Assembly (NCBI GenBank): GCA_039029395.1
Contig: JBCCGG010000023.1
Coordinates: 27,200-91,199 of the forward strand
Reading direction: 5' to 3'
Length of the DNA stretch: 64,000 nt
From: JBCCGG01 sp039029395
GTDB taxonomy: Bacteria > Pseudomonadota > Alphaproteobacteria > Kiloniellales > JAKSDN01
A program made the position numbers and the translations under genes. This document shows, piece after piece, positions 1-8,196 of the stretch. Below the pieces are notes generated by a model that was not told where the DNA came from, searched no databases, and saw nothing but the letters and a program-made list of their open reading frames with translations. Numbering within the stretch: position 1 is the stretch's first letter; each line of letters opens with the position of its first letter.

Positions 1-1
1 G

Positions 2-136
2 ACCCGACCCTTTGCGACACTATCGGTCGAAAAGGGTTTGCTTTCCCAGGACCAAGTGATGCAGACGCTATACGAGAGCACACGTTACCAGTCGGCTACG
101 ACTCAGGCGACAGATAGGTCGGCTAGCGCTTTCTAG
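2..136 (+). CDS. Possible 3' end of a gene truncated by the window edge
   Basis: An open frame enters from the left edge and stops at TAG 134-136. It encodes about 44 residues, beginning TRPFATLSVEKGLLSQDQ, with an ordinary amphipathic composition. I do not recognise a family. Another frame of the same stretch is also open for about 38 codons, so frame choice is uncertain. It would converge on the minus-strand racemase gene that ends at 161. Confidence 0.2.
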   Translation, partial: TRPFATLSVEKGLLSQDQVMQTLYESTRYQSATTQATDRSASAF

Positions 137-160
137 GCCGGTTGCAATCGGGTCTGAGTC

Positions 161-1210
161 TTAGGCGCCCGGGATGGTGTGCTTCATTCCTTCGCCCCAC
201 GTGTCGGACATCGTGAATCCGAGTGGATAGGGGTCGGTCGGGTCGAGCCCGAGCTGGTACACGCCGTGGATCCATGCCCGGCCGGAGATTTTTGGCAAGA
301 TTGCCGGGCGATTTCCGACGGTTGCGGTGCCGGCGATCTCGGCGTCGAATCGGCTGTTGATGATGGACTTCATGGTCAGTTTCTCGCCAAGACCAACTTC
401 ATTGCGGGCATGCATGATGGCGAGTCGTGCGGCGCTTCCCGTACCGCACGGCGATCGGTCGATCCGGCCCGGTGCCATCACCGTCGCGTTTCGAAACGCC
501 ATTTCATGCTCGTGATCACGATTGGTGAACATCACGTACCCGACCTGGTTGAATGCCGGGACTTCTGGGTGATGAACCGTGATCTGGGATTCGATGGCCT
601 TACGAATCCGGGTTCCCAGGTCGACCATCTCTCGCGCTGTCTCGGGGCGGATCGTGACACCGACCCGGTTGGCGTCAACCAGCGCGAAGTAGCACCCTCC
701 AAACGCGACATCGACGGTGATTTCTCCCAGGCCGTCCACCTCAAGCGGGTGGTCGAGGTGCTCCACGAAGCTTGGCACGAAATCGAGCGTTACCTTCTCG
801 ACCTTGCCATCCTTACACCGGGCAGTCGCGCGGACGAGGCCGGCGGGCGTGTCCAGAACCACAATTGTTTCCGGCTCTTGCATGGCCAGGATGCCGGTCT
901 CCAGCAAAACCGTCGTCACACACATCGCGTTGGAGCCCGACATGGGGTGGCAAGCGTCCGGTTGCATGGGAATGAAGGCTGCGTCCGCGCGGGGGTCTGC
1001 CGGGGGAAGCAAGAGATTGACGGTCATCTGGGCCGCGCCGCGCGGCTCGAACAGTGTAAAGCGCCGGATACCATCATCCTGTGTGTTGAGATGGATCATC
1101 TTGTCGAAGGTGGTGTTCCCGGGAATGGACATCACACCCCCAGTTACGACGCGGCCGACCTCGCCTTCGGCGTGGGCAGCAATGACCGTCACGAGCCGCG
1201 ACCAACGCAT
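161..1210 (-). CDS. Proline racemase-family protein (hydroxyproline epimerase or trans-3-hydroxyproline dehydratase type)
   Basis: A 349-residue member of the proline racemase family, whose enzymes deprotonate C-alpha of proline or hydroxyproline with two acid/base residues. The first catalytic position, Cys in true racemases, is Ser91 here (HPMSGSNAM). The second, about Cys255 (SPCGTGSAA), is kept. From family knowledge, Ser/Cys members are 4-hydroxyproline epimerases and/or trans-3-hydroxy-L-proline dehydratases, so plain proline racemization is unlikely; which activity applies cannot be read from the sequence. The ATG at 1210 was chosen because a GGAG box lies seven bases upstream; an in-frame start at 1234 lacks one. 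It is divergent from the GlxA-type regulator at 1321, its probable controller. Confidence 0.85.
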   Translation of the reverse strand: MRWSRLVTVIAAHAEGEVGRVVTGGVMSIPGNTTFDKMIHLNTQDDGIRRFTLFEPRGAAQMTVNLLLPPADPRADAAFIPMQPDACHPMSGSNAMCVTTVLLETGILAMQEPETIVVLDTPAGLVRATARCKDGKVEKVTLDFVPSFVEHLDHPLEVDGLGEITVDVAFGGCYFALVDANRVGVTIRPETAREMVDLGTRIRKAIESQITVHHPEVPAFNQVGYVMFTNRDHEHEMAFRNATVMAPGRIDRSPCGTGSAARLAIMHARNEVGLGEKLTMKSIINSRFDAEIAGTATVGNRPAILPKISGRAWIHGVYQLGLDPTDPYPLGFTMSDTWGEGMKHTIPGA

Positions 1211-1320
1211 ATCGTTCTCCACGCAGCGGATCAAAGGATGCAGGGTAGCCTGTGCCTAGGCTATAGCGATAGAATGTTTCGGCCTAATCGCGGAATGTAT
1301 TGGTCAAGAAGGACGAGCTC

Positions 1321-2376
1321 ATGGCCCAGTCGATCGAGGGGAAAAGCCCGGCAGCGACGGACGAGCACCAGGTCGAACCGGATGTCCGGGTCGCGTTTCT
1401 CCTTTCACCCGACTTCACCCTATTGCCCCTCGCCGGGTTCATTGATGCCATGAGGCACTCGGCCGATGAGGCCGACCGCAGCCGTCAGATCTATTGCAGG
1501 TGGACCTGTCTTTCCGCGACATTGGATCCGATTCGCTCCAGTTGCGGATTGGAGGTTTTGCCGTGGAACACCTACGGCGCGCCCGAAGAATTCGACTACG
1601 TCATCGTTGTGGGCGGGTTGCTCTCGTCATTCGACCAGCACTTCCCCGAAACGTTCGAATTCTTGCGCTTGGCCGCATCGCGGAATGTGTCGCTCATCGG
1701 TCTCTGCACGGGCAGTTTTGCGATGGCCGAGGCGGGACTCATGAACGGAAAGCGATGCGCCGTTCACATTCATCACCGTGAAGAGTTGACGACGAAGTAT
1801 CCCGAGGTGGTCCCAGTGACCAACGAGATGTACGTCTTCGATGAAGGGCGGATCACCTGTCCTGGAGGGACGGCGGCCGTCGACCTTGCCGTCGATGTGT
1901 TGAGCGCACACTGCGGAAAAAGTCGCGGCATGAAGGGCCTTACCGCGCTGGTCGTCGACGAGCACAGGGACTCGCATCACGTTGGTCGACTACCCTACCA
2001 GGATTTGGAAGACTGCGGCGATTGGCGAGTCGAGCGGAGTGTCAGGCTGATGCGCCAGAGCCTGACCGAACCCTATCCGATTTCCAGGCTGGCTGAGATC
2101 ATCGGGACGAGCACGCGGCAACTCGACCGTGCCTTTGCCAAGCACGCCAAAATGAGACCGCAACAGGTATGGCGGGAAATGCGACTACAACATGCCCGCT
2201 GGCGTCTGGTAAACACCTCGAGGTCGATCTCGCAAGTTGCCTTTGAATGCGGTTTCGCAGATTGCGCCCACTTCTCGCGATGGTTCAAGCGGTCCTTTGG
2301 GGAAACGCCTCACAATTATCGCAATCTCCGTAAGGTCGAGGCCAGAGGCCCAGCGCAAACCGACACGGCCAACTAG
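1321..2376 (+). CDS. GlxA-type transcriptional regulator (DJ-1/PfpI domain plus AraC HTH)
   Basis: A 351-residue regulator. Residues about 20-200 form a DJ-1/PfpI-like class I amidotransferase domain with the nucleophile elbow GLCTGSFA. The last 100 residues carry the two AraC helix-turn-helix motifs, with the typical VAFECGFADCAHFSRWFKRSFG stretch near the end. Relatives include carnitine, betaine and arginine catabolism regulators, in which the DJ-1 domain senses a small metabolite. ATG 1321 follows AAGGA at seven bases; an upstream TTG at 1300 is in frame but less convincing. Because it is divergent from the racemase-family gene, it probably activates that gene in response to hydroxyproline or a related compound (inference). 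Confidence 0.88.
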   Translation: MAQSIEGKSPAATDEHQVEPDVRVAFLLSPDFTLLPLAGFIDAMRHSADEADRSRQIYCRWTCLSATLDPIRSSCGLEVLPWNTYGAPEEFDYVIVVGGLLSSFDQHFPETFEFLRLAASRNVSLIGLCTGSFAMAEAGLMNGKRCAVHIHHREELTTKYPEVVPVTNEMYVFDEGRITCPGGTAAVDLAVDVLSAHCGKSRGMKGLTALVVDEHRDSHHVGRLPYQDLEDCGDWRVERSVRLMRQSLTEPYPISRLAEIIGTSTRQLDRAFAKHAKMRPQQVWREMRLQHARWRLVNTSRSISQVAFECGFADCAHFSRWFKRSFGETPHNYRNLRKVEARGPAQTDTAN

Positions 2377-2680
2377 GCAAATCCGAGTATCGAAAATCGG
2401 GCCGCAATCCGAAGAACGCTGTTGGTAGAGGAACGGTTGTTCGATGGTGTCTCTTCACGGCGAAGCTTATGCCAACGCCACGGCCGCGCCTTCCATCTTG
2501 ATCGGGCATAAGGGAACAAGAGGTCGGCCGTTGCCGGGCCAAGATGGGGGGTTTGTGGCCGCTGTGTGGCCCACCCCCACCCATAGGCGCTTTCGACCGG
2601 CTTTGAGGAAGCCTCAAAGCTTGCTCCGGCCGGCACGATCGTCCTTCGCATAGGTTCGCGAGGGTGATAGCCTCTCTCTC
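2377..2680 (+). other. Intergenic region without a convincing gene
   Basis: About 300 bases between the GlxA-type regulator and the next small gene. Open frames on both strands look like random high-GC frames. An imperfect hairpin pairs TGGGGG at 2545-2550 with CCCCCA at 2574-2579, with GGCC/GGCC (2557-2560, 2568-2571) inside. It has no T tract, so a terminator role for the regulator gene is only possible. Confidence 0.3.
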
Positions 2681-3058
2681 ATGCTTGGCTTGTTCGGCAT
2701 TTTCGGCCGCTCCCGCGACCTTCAGAATCTCGACCAGGCGCTACGTCGTGTGGGTCTACACCCTCGGCTCGTGCCGGAATCGGTGAAGCTCACCACGCTC
2801 AAGCTGCTGGGAGGGACTGGAACGCGCCCCGAGTGGGCCGCGTGCGAGGCCGCTGCCGAGATCCTCGGTTACTGTGTGCTAGGTGCGCAGGGCTTTACCG
2901 AGTGCAACGATCCAAGCCTGACCGAGGCTGTGGAAACACGCCTAGCTGCTGCCTTGGATGCCGCCGACAACCTGGACGCCAGAATCATACTTCTGACCCT
3001 ACACGCCGGCCTGATACAGCAGAGCGTGGTCGAACGCTACGGATTGGAGATAGCGTAG
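2681..3058 (+). CDS. Conserved-looking small protein of unknown function
   Basis: A 125-residue protein, acidic overall, predicted all-helical and cytoplasmic (no signal peptide or clear membrane span despite the hydrophobic start MLGLFGIFG). Leu- and Ala-rich helices fill residues 15-120, and Cys residues lie near positions 52, 63 and 73. Codon use matches the neighbours and the frame is free of stops. The start has only a weak upstream GAGGG. I do not recognise a family and the neighbours suggest no function. It stands alone between an AraC-type and a GntR-type regulator gene. Confidence 0.6.
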   Translation: MLGLFGIFGRSRDLQNLDQALRRVGLHPRLVPESVKLTTLKLLGGTGTRPEWAACEAAAEILGYCVLGAQGFTECNDPSLTEAVETRLAAALDAADNLDARIILLTLHAGLIQQSVVERYGLEIA

Positions 3059-3221
3059 GCTTGTGATCGCCCACGACCTCTGCGCTTTCGGCGCCGCAGT
3101 TCAAATGGCGGATTTCCCCGCGTTGGAAGCGCCGACCAGATGGCCAGTTCGCAATGGGCCCTGCAGACCTGCTAGATAGGCCACAAGAAGGACGGCATTC
3201 GTACCGGATCGTCCGCTGCTA

Positions 3222-3932
3222 TCAGGCTGCCTTAAACCTCGTGATGTAGGACTCGAGGAGCTCGGCCTTGCCGAGGTGGCCAATGCCGTCGCGGATGTCG
3301 GCCTCAATGGCGATGCGCAGCGCGATCGCGTCCCGCCGCTCGATCGCGGCGATTGCCTCGTTGTGGCGGTCGACCGGGTAGTGGTCCCCAATGTGGGACA
3401 TGGCGAGCCGCATAAAGGGGCCCAGCTGCAGCCATACGCTCTCGATTAGGGACATCAGCACCTGGGATGGTTCCGATTCATAGAGGCTGCGGTGGAACAG
3501 ATAGTTCCGGACGATGTTGTCCTCCATCTCGGCGACGTGCACCTGATCAAGCGGCCGCTCATCGATTCCGCGCAGGAACGCGAGGCGCTTTGCGTCGACC
3601 ATCGGCATAGCGCGCACGGCCGCCAGGGTCTCCAAAGCGATTCGGGCGTTGACCAGTTCCTCGAACTTCGCCGCCGTCATTTCGGGCACGCGCGCCCGCC
3701 TATTGTCGGGTAGGGTAAGCGCTCGCTCTGCCACCAAACGGCGCAACGCCTCGCGCACCGGCATGGCGCTGACTCCCAGCAGCTCAGCCAATCCACGGAT
3801 CGTCATCGCCCGTCCAGGCGGAATCCGGCCCAAGAGAATCGCCTCGCGAAGCTCCCGATAGACCCATTCTTGTACGGTGGTCTCGCCCCTGTTGGGCGAG
3901 AATTTGAAGGAGATCTCCGCGGTCTTTGCCAT
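3222..3932 (-). CDS. GntR-family regulator, FadR/FCD subfamily
   Basis: A 236-residue regulator (266 if the GTG at 4022 is used). Residues about 15-85 hold the winged helix of the GntR family (AILLGRIPPGRAMTIRGLAE, then SAMPVREALRRL). The rest is an all-helical FCD ligand-binding domain with metal/ligand residues in NYLFHRSLYE and the late DRHNEAIAAIE. ATG 3932 gives the usual FadR-type N-terminus and is preferred; the longer form adds a disordered Ser/Arg-rich tail. It is divergent from the polyamine gene cluster across an AT-rich gap with five TGATCA sites, so it is most likely the local polyamine-responsive repressor that also controls itself (inference). Confidence 0.88.
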   Translation of the reverse strand: MAKTAEISFKFSPNRGETTVQEWVYRELREAILLGRIPPGRAMTIRGLAELLGVSAMPVREALRRLVAERALTLPDNRRARVPEMTAAKFEELVNARIALETLAAVRAMPMVDAKRLAFLRGIDERPLDQVHVAEMEDNIVRNYLFHRSLYESEPSQVLMSLIESVWLQLGPFMRLAMSHIGDHYPVDRHNEAIAAIERRDAIALRIAIEADIRDGIGHLGKAELLESYITRFKAA

Positions 3933-4015
3933 GGTGTCGTGCCCGCTCCGGCTGTTGATCCTCAAATCGCTCAGCGCAGATGTTTGTCGCGATTGGTCTC
4001 GACCCTCATTAATAT

Positions 4016-4262
4016 TGATCACAAATTAGTTTGACTCAAGCAAATTCGAAAGAAGTTTTTGTGAATTGATGCAAGAATCTACGAGTTTGGTCGATTATCG
4101 AGCCCATATGTGATCATATTTTATCAAACCACTTATCTTTTATCTCATTGTTTTTATTATTTTTTATTTTTTTCGCGCGATTCCCAGCACAGATTTCGTG
4201 AAGAAACTCGTTGACATGAAAATCGAATTGTGATCACTTTTGGTTCTTGATCAATGTGATCA
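4016..4262. promoter_or_regulatory. AT-rich divergent control region with five TGATCA sites
   Basis: TGATCA occurs at 4016, 4111, 4231, 4248 and 4257. The copy at 4231 lies in the perfect 8-mer GTGATCAC, and the one at 4248 in TTGATCAA. The region is strikingly AT-rich, with T/A runs near 4147-4172, against a GC-rich background. A TTGACA hexamer at 4211-4216 could be the -35 of the polyamine cluster; the matching -10 position is poor and overlaps the 4231 palindrome. GntR/FCD regulators bind short palindromes, so these are candidate operators for the divergent regulator. Binding is inferred. Confidence 0.55.
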
Positions 4263-4333
4263 AATTTTGGCTGTCGGCTGTTCAATCTACGTATCACGGC
4301 AGGAGCAGCGGGGCGTCGTGAGGAGGGCAAAAA

Positions 4334-5695
4334 ATGGAGATTGGCACCGAGTGGGCCCGGCCCTTCCTGGAGGCCCATCCCGAAATCGAGGTCATTGAGA
4401 CCTTCGTTGTCGACGCCAATGGCCAGCTGCGTGGCAAGTGGGTCCCCTTGGACTCCGCAAAGAAGGTGATGACTGGCCAGCTTCGCCTGCCCCGCTCGGC
4501 CTTTGCCGTGGACATTTGGGGCAACGACGTCTTCGAGGCCGGCTTGGCGGTCGATACGGGCGATTCGGACGGGGTCTGCGTCCCGGCCCAGAGCAGCCTA
4601 GCCGTGGTGCCCTGGTTGGAGCGTCCCACCGCGCAGCTTCTGATGAGCATGTTCAATGCCGACGGCTCGCCCTTCTTCGGTGACCCGCGCCAGGTCCTAG
4701 CCAAGATCTTGGCAGGCTTCGCGGCAAGGGGCTGGACCCCGGTCGTGGCCAGCGAGCTAGAGTTCTACTTTGTCGACCCAACGGGCGAGGACGGCCGCCC
4801 CCTGCCGCCGCTCTCGCCGGCGACCGGCCGCCGGCTCTCGGCCCCTCAGTGCTACAGCGTCGCCGAGATGCAGGAGTTCGAGGGCGTACTCGCGGACCTG
4901 GGCCGCACCTGCCTGACCCAGGGCATCCCGGCCGACACGACGATCTCGGAGTACGGGCCCGGCCAGTACGAGATCAATTTGAACCATGTCGCGGACGGGC
5001 TGTTGGCGGCCGACCATGCCGTGCTCATGAAGCGCGCGGTCAAGGGCGTTGCCCGGCGCCACGGCCTAGAGGCGACTTTCATGGCTAAGCCCTATGGAGA
5101 TTTCTCGGGCAATGGCCTGCACATTCACTTCAGCGTGCTCGACCAAGCTGGCGAGAACATCTTTGCCGGAGCGGATGCCAGCGGCAGCCCGGCCCTGCGC
5201 CACGCCATGGGCGGTCTGCTGACCACCATGGCCGAAACCATGGCGGTCTACGCGGCAAACGCGAATTCTTACCGGCGGTTTCAGGTCGGTTCGCACGCAC
5301 CGACCACGGCAAGCTGGGGCTACGACAACCGCAGCTCCGCGTTGCGCGTGCCGGACAGCGATATCCCGGCGACCCGCATCGAACACCGCGTCGCCGGCGC
5401 CGATGCCCACCCCCACTTGGTGATCGCCGCGATCCTGGCCGGCGCCCTTCATGGCCTCACAGAGGAAATCGACCCAGGTCCGCCGGTCGAGGGCGACGCC
5501 TACAGCTCTTCAGTGACCCGCCTCCCGACCACCTGGGAGGCCACGCTCTCGGTCTTCGAGACCTCGGGCTTCGTCGCCGACCACCTGGGCACCGACTACC
5601 GCAAGCTCTACGCCGCCTGCAAGCGCCAGGAAAAGAACCGCATCGAGCGCATCATCAGCGATGTAGAGTATGATACCTACTTGAGGAGTGTGTGA
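4334..5695 (+). CDS. puuA: Glutamine synthetase-family enzyme, gamma-glutamylputrescine synthetase type
   Basis: A 453-residue glutamine synthetase-fold ligase. The N-terminal beta-grasp is short (IETFVVDANGQLRGKWVPL). The catalytic domain carries the ELEFYF metal motif, GNGLHIHFSV, the ATP/phosphate loop around NSYRRFQVGSHAP and the late DNRSSALRVP and RIEHRVAGADAHPH signatures. The last block differs from true GlnA and fits the PuuA/GlnA3 group, which ligates glutamate to putrescine or another polyamine. A strong GAGGAGGG ribosome site precedes the ATG. It is the first gene of a nine-gene cluster with an oxidase, a polyamine ABC importer and an agmatinase-like enzyme, which supports this role over glutamine synthesis. 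The exact amine is not provable here. Confidence 0.88.
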   Translation: MEIGTEWARPFLEAHPEIEVIETFVVDANGQLRGKWVPLDSAKKVMTGQLRLPRSAFAVDIWGNDVFEAGLAVDTGDSDGVCVPAQSSLAVVPWLERPTAQLLMSMFNADGSPFFGDPRQVLAKILAGFAARGWTPVVASELEFYFVDPTGEDGRPLPPLSPATGRRLSAPQCYSVAEMQEFEGVLADLGRTCLTQGIPADTTISEYGPGQYEINLNHVADGLLAADHAVLMKRAVKGVARRHGLEATFMAKPYGDFSGNGLHIHFSVLDQAGENIFAGADASGSPALRHAMGGLLTTMAETMAVYAANANSYRRFQVGSHAPTTASWGYDNRSSALRVPDSDIPATRIEHRVAGADAHPHLVIAAILAGALHGLTEEIDPGPPVEGDAYSSSVTRLPTTWEATLSVFETSGFVADHLGTDYRKLYAACKRQEKNRIERIISDVEYDTYLRSV

Positions 5696-5697
5696 TC

Positions 5698-6981
5698 ATG
5701 GCACCTGCTCAGCATACCGGTTCCTACTATGCGGCGACCGCTAACCCGGCGCCCGAACGGCCAACCCTAAGCGGCGAGGTAGACTGCGACGTCTGCGTCA
5801 TCGGCGCCGGCTTCACCGGGCTCTCGACCGCGCTGCATTTGGCCGAGAGGGGCTATGACGTGGTTGTGCTCGACGGCTCTAGGGTTGCCTGGGGCGCCTC
5901 TGGGCGCAACGGCGGGCAAATCGTCAATGGCTTTAACCGGGATTTGGACGGCATAGCCCTGCGCTACGGTAAGGATACGTCCCAGGCGGTCGGCGCCATG
6001 CTGACCGAGGGTGCGCAGATCATCCGCCAAAGGATCGAAACCTACGACATCAAATGCGACTTGAAGGACGGCGCGATCCTCGCCGCGATGACGGCCAAGC
6101 AGCTGCGCGGCCTGGAAAAGCGCATGGTGAGCTGGCAAACCGCAGGCCACGACGGGCTCGAGCTGATCCCAGCAGAGAGGATTCGCGACTACGTCAACAC
6201 CGGGCTCTATTGCGGCGGATTGCTCGATCGCAAGGGCGGTCACATCCACCCCATGAACCTGGCACTGGGCGAAGCGGCGGCGATTGAATCTAACGGTGGC
6301 ACGATCTTCGAGAACTCCACCGTGGTACGGGTCGAACGCGGCCCCAGGATCGCCGCCTACACCGCCGACGGCGTGGTGCGGGCCGATTTTCTGGTCGCCT
6401 GCGGCAACGCCTACCTGGGCAACCTCATTCCCGAGATTGCCACCAAGGTCATGCCGGCCAGCAGCCAGGTCACCACGACCGAGGTGCTCGGCGCCGAGAT
6501 CACCGACCGTCTGATCCCGCAGGATAACTGCATCGAGGATGCAAACTACTTCCTCGACTATTATCGGATCACGGCCGACAAGCGCCTGCTGTTCGGTGGC
6601 GGCACGGTCTATGGCGGCAAGGACCCGAGCGATATCCGTGCCGAGCTCAGGCCGCACATCGCACGCACTTTTCCCGAGCTCAAGGACGTCAAGATCGACT
6701 TCGCCTGGTCGGGCAACATCTGCCTGACCGTCAGCCGTGTGCCCCACATGGGACGGCTCGACGACAACATCTACTACTCTCACGGCTACAGCGGTCACGG
6801 CGTGACCGGAACCCACGTGGCCGGACGGTTGATCGCCGAAGCGCTCAGCCAACAATCCGAGCGCTTCGACGTGTTCGGCAACTTGACCCATCTGCCCTTT
6901 CCCGGCGGCAAGCACCTGCGGGTCCCGCTCACCATCGCGGGCTCCTGGTACTACCGCTTCCTGGAGCGCGTGGGCCTGTGA
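5698..6981 (+). CDS. puuB: FAD-dependent amine oxidoreductase, gamma-glutamylputrescine oxidase type
   Basis: A 427-residue DAO-family flavoprotein. The dinucleotide-binding motif GAGFTGLSTALHLAERG lies at about residues 38-55 and is followed by the family's SGRNGGQIVNG loop. The C-terminal YSHGYSGHGVTGTH closes the FAD site. By family, it oxidises the secondary amine of gamma-glutamylputrescine to the aldehyde, releasing ammonia and peroxide. ATG 5698 is favoured: GAGGAG lies nine bases upstream, while the in-frame GTG at 5692 overlaps the puuA stop. The tight spacing makes a puuA-puuB transcription unit almost certain. A second paralogue is encoded at 11189. Confidence 0.88.
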   Translation: MAPAQHTGSYYAATANPAPERPTLSGEVDCDVCVIGAGFTGLSTALHLAERGYDVVVLDGSRVAWGASGRNGGQIVNGFNRDLDGIALRYGKDTSQAVGAMLTEGAQIIRQRIETYDIKCDLKDGAILAAMTAKQLRGLEKRMVSWQTAGHDGLELIPAERIRDYVNTGLYCGGLLDRKGGHIHPMNLALGEAAAIESNGGTIFENSTVVRVERGPRIAAYTADGVVRADFLVACGNAYLGNLIPEIATKVMPASSQVTTTEVLGAEITDRLIPQDNCIEDANYFLDYYRITADKRLLFGGGTVYGGKDPSDIRAELRPHIARTFPELKDVKIDFAWSGNICLTVSRVPHMGRLDDNIYYSHGYSGHGVTGTHVAGRLIAEALSQQSERFDVFGNLTHLPFPGGKHLRVPLTIAGSWYYRFLERVGL

Positions 6982-7016
6982 CTTGCTCATCGATGAACAG
7001 AAAGAGGAAACCAGCC

Positions 7017-8117
7017 ATGTTCAAGAGAATGCTATCGGTCGCCTCTGTGCTGGCCGTCGTCGCCCCAATGGCGACGGGCGCCCTGGCCCAGGAAGAGAAG
7101 GTCCTCAACGTCTACAATTGGTTTGACTACATCGGCGAGTCAACGATCGCCGATTTCGAGAAGGAGACTGGAATTAAGGTCAACTACGACACCTTCGATT
7201 CCAACGAGATCCTCGAGGCCAAGCTCTTGGCCGGCAACAGCGGCTACGACGTGGTGGTGCCGTCGGCGAACTTCATGGAGCGGCAAATCCAGGCCGGCGT
7301 CTTTATGGAGCTGGACCGCGACAAGCTCTCCAACTACAGCAATCTCGACGAGGCGATTCTGGATCGCGTCTCGGTGCACGACGAAGGTAATGCCCACAGC
7401 GTGCCATACATGTGGGGCACGACCGGCTTCGGCTACAATGTCGCCGACGTGACGGAGCGCATGGCCGACGCGCCGGTCGACAGCTGGGACCTGATCTTCA
7501 AGCCCGAGATCGTCTCGAAGTTCGCTGATTGCGGCGTCGCTTTCATCGATTCGCCGGCTGAAGTCATGGGCATCGCCCTCAACTATCTGGGACTCGATCC
7601 GAACAGCGAGAAGAAGAAGGACCTGGAGAAGGCTCAAGAGCTCATGCTGAGCATCCGGCCCTACATTAAGTACTTCAACACCGGACAGTACCTCAACGAC
7701 ATCGCCAATGGCGAGGTCTGCATCGCGGTCGGCTACAGCGGCGATTTCTCGATCGCCCAGGTGCGCGCCGAGGAAGCGGGCCAAGGCATCGAGATCGCCT
7801 ACGTCATTCCCAACGAGGGCACTCAGATGTGGTTTGACATGTTGGCGATCCCCGAGGATGCGCCCCATGCCGAAAACGCCCATGCCTTCATCGATTTCAT
7901 CCTGCGGCCCGAGGTCGCTGCCGGGGTGTCGAACTACGTGTTCTATGCCAACCCCAACAAGGCAGCGACCGAGCTGGTCGACCCGGCGATCACCGGCGAC
8001 CCCAGCATCTATCCCAACGACGACACGAAGGCGAACCTCTTCGCGATGAAGGCCCACACACCGAAGTACGACCGCAAGCTGACCCGGGCCTGGACCAAGG
8101 TCAAAACCGGCCGCTAA
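7017..8117 (+). CDS. potF: Polyamine ABC transporter periplasmic binding protein
   Basis: A 366-residue periplasmic binding protein of the PotD/PotF family. The signal peptide ends at about residue 24 (ATGALA). The mature protein opens with the typical VLNVYNWFDYIG, followed by FEKETGIKVNYDTFDSNE and the later YMWGTTGFGYN, both standard in putrescine/spermidine binders. ATG 7017 follows AAGAGGAAA; an upstream frame extension from 6978 lacks a site and would displace the signal peptide. It captures putrescine or related polyamines for the PotABC membrane complex encoded next. A strong hairpin follows the stop codon and could keep this gene expressed above the downstream transporter genes. Confidence 0.92.
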   Translation: MFKRMLSVASVLAVVAPMATGALAQEEKVLNVYNWFDYIGESTIADFEKETGIKVNYDTFDSNEILEAKLLAGNSGYDVVVPSANFMERQIQAGVFMELDRDKLSNYSNLDEAILDRVSVHDEGNAHSVPYMWGTTGFGYNVADVTERMADAPVDSWDLIFKPEIVSKFADCGVAFIDSPAEVMGIALNYLGLDPNSEKKKDLEKAQELMLSIRPYIKYFNTGQYLNDIANGEVCIAVGYSGDFSIAQVRAEEAGQGIEIAYVIPNEGTQMWFDMLAIPEDAPHAENAHAFIDFILRPEVAAGVSNYVFYANPNKAATELVDPAITGDPSIYPNDDTKANLFAMKAHTPKYDRKLTRAWTKVKTGR

Positions 8118-8128
8118 AGCCGGCTGGT

Positions 8129-8161
8129 GGGGCCCCGGTGCTCAAGGGGGGTCGGGGCCCC
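8129..8161 (+). terminator. Attenuator-type hairpin between binding protein and ATPase genes
   Basis: GGGGCCCCG at 8129-8137 pairs with CGGGGCCCC at 8153-8161, a nine-base-pair GC stem with a 15-base loop, followed by TTAATCCTTT. The position, right after the binding-protein gene and before the ATPase gene, is where ABC operons often carry a partial terminator or 3' stabilising stem that raises the binding-protein level. The weak T tract suggests leaky termination. Confidence 0.55.
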
Positions 8162-8196
8162 TTAATCCTTTAAAGACTTGAACGGGAGGACGGACC

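Noticed and set aside
5693..5698. A sixth TGATCA at the puuA/puuB junction as an operator
   Set aside because: It spans the puuA stop codon and lies between two tightly coupled genes, so it is probably chance.
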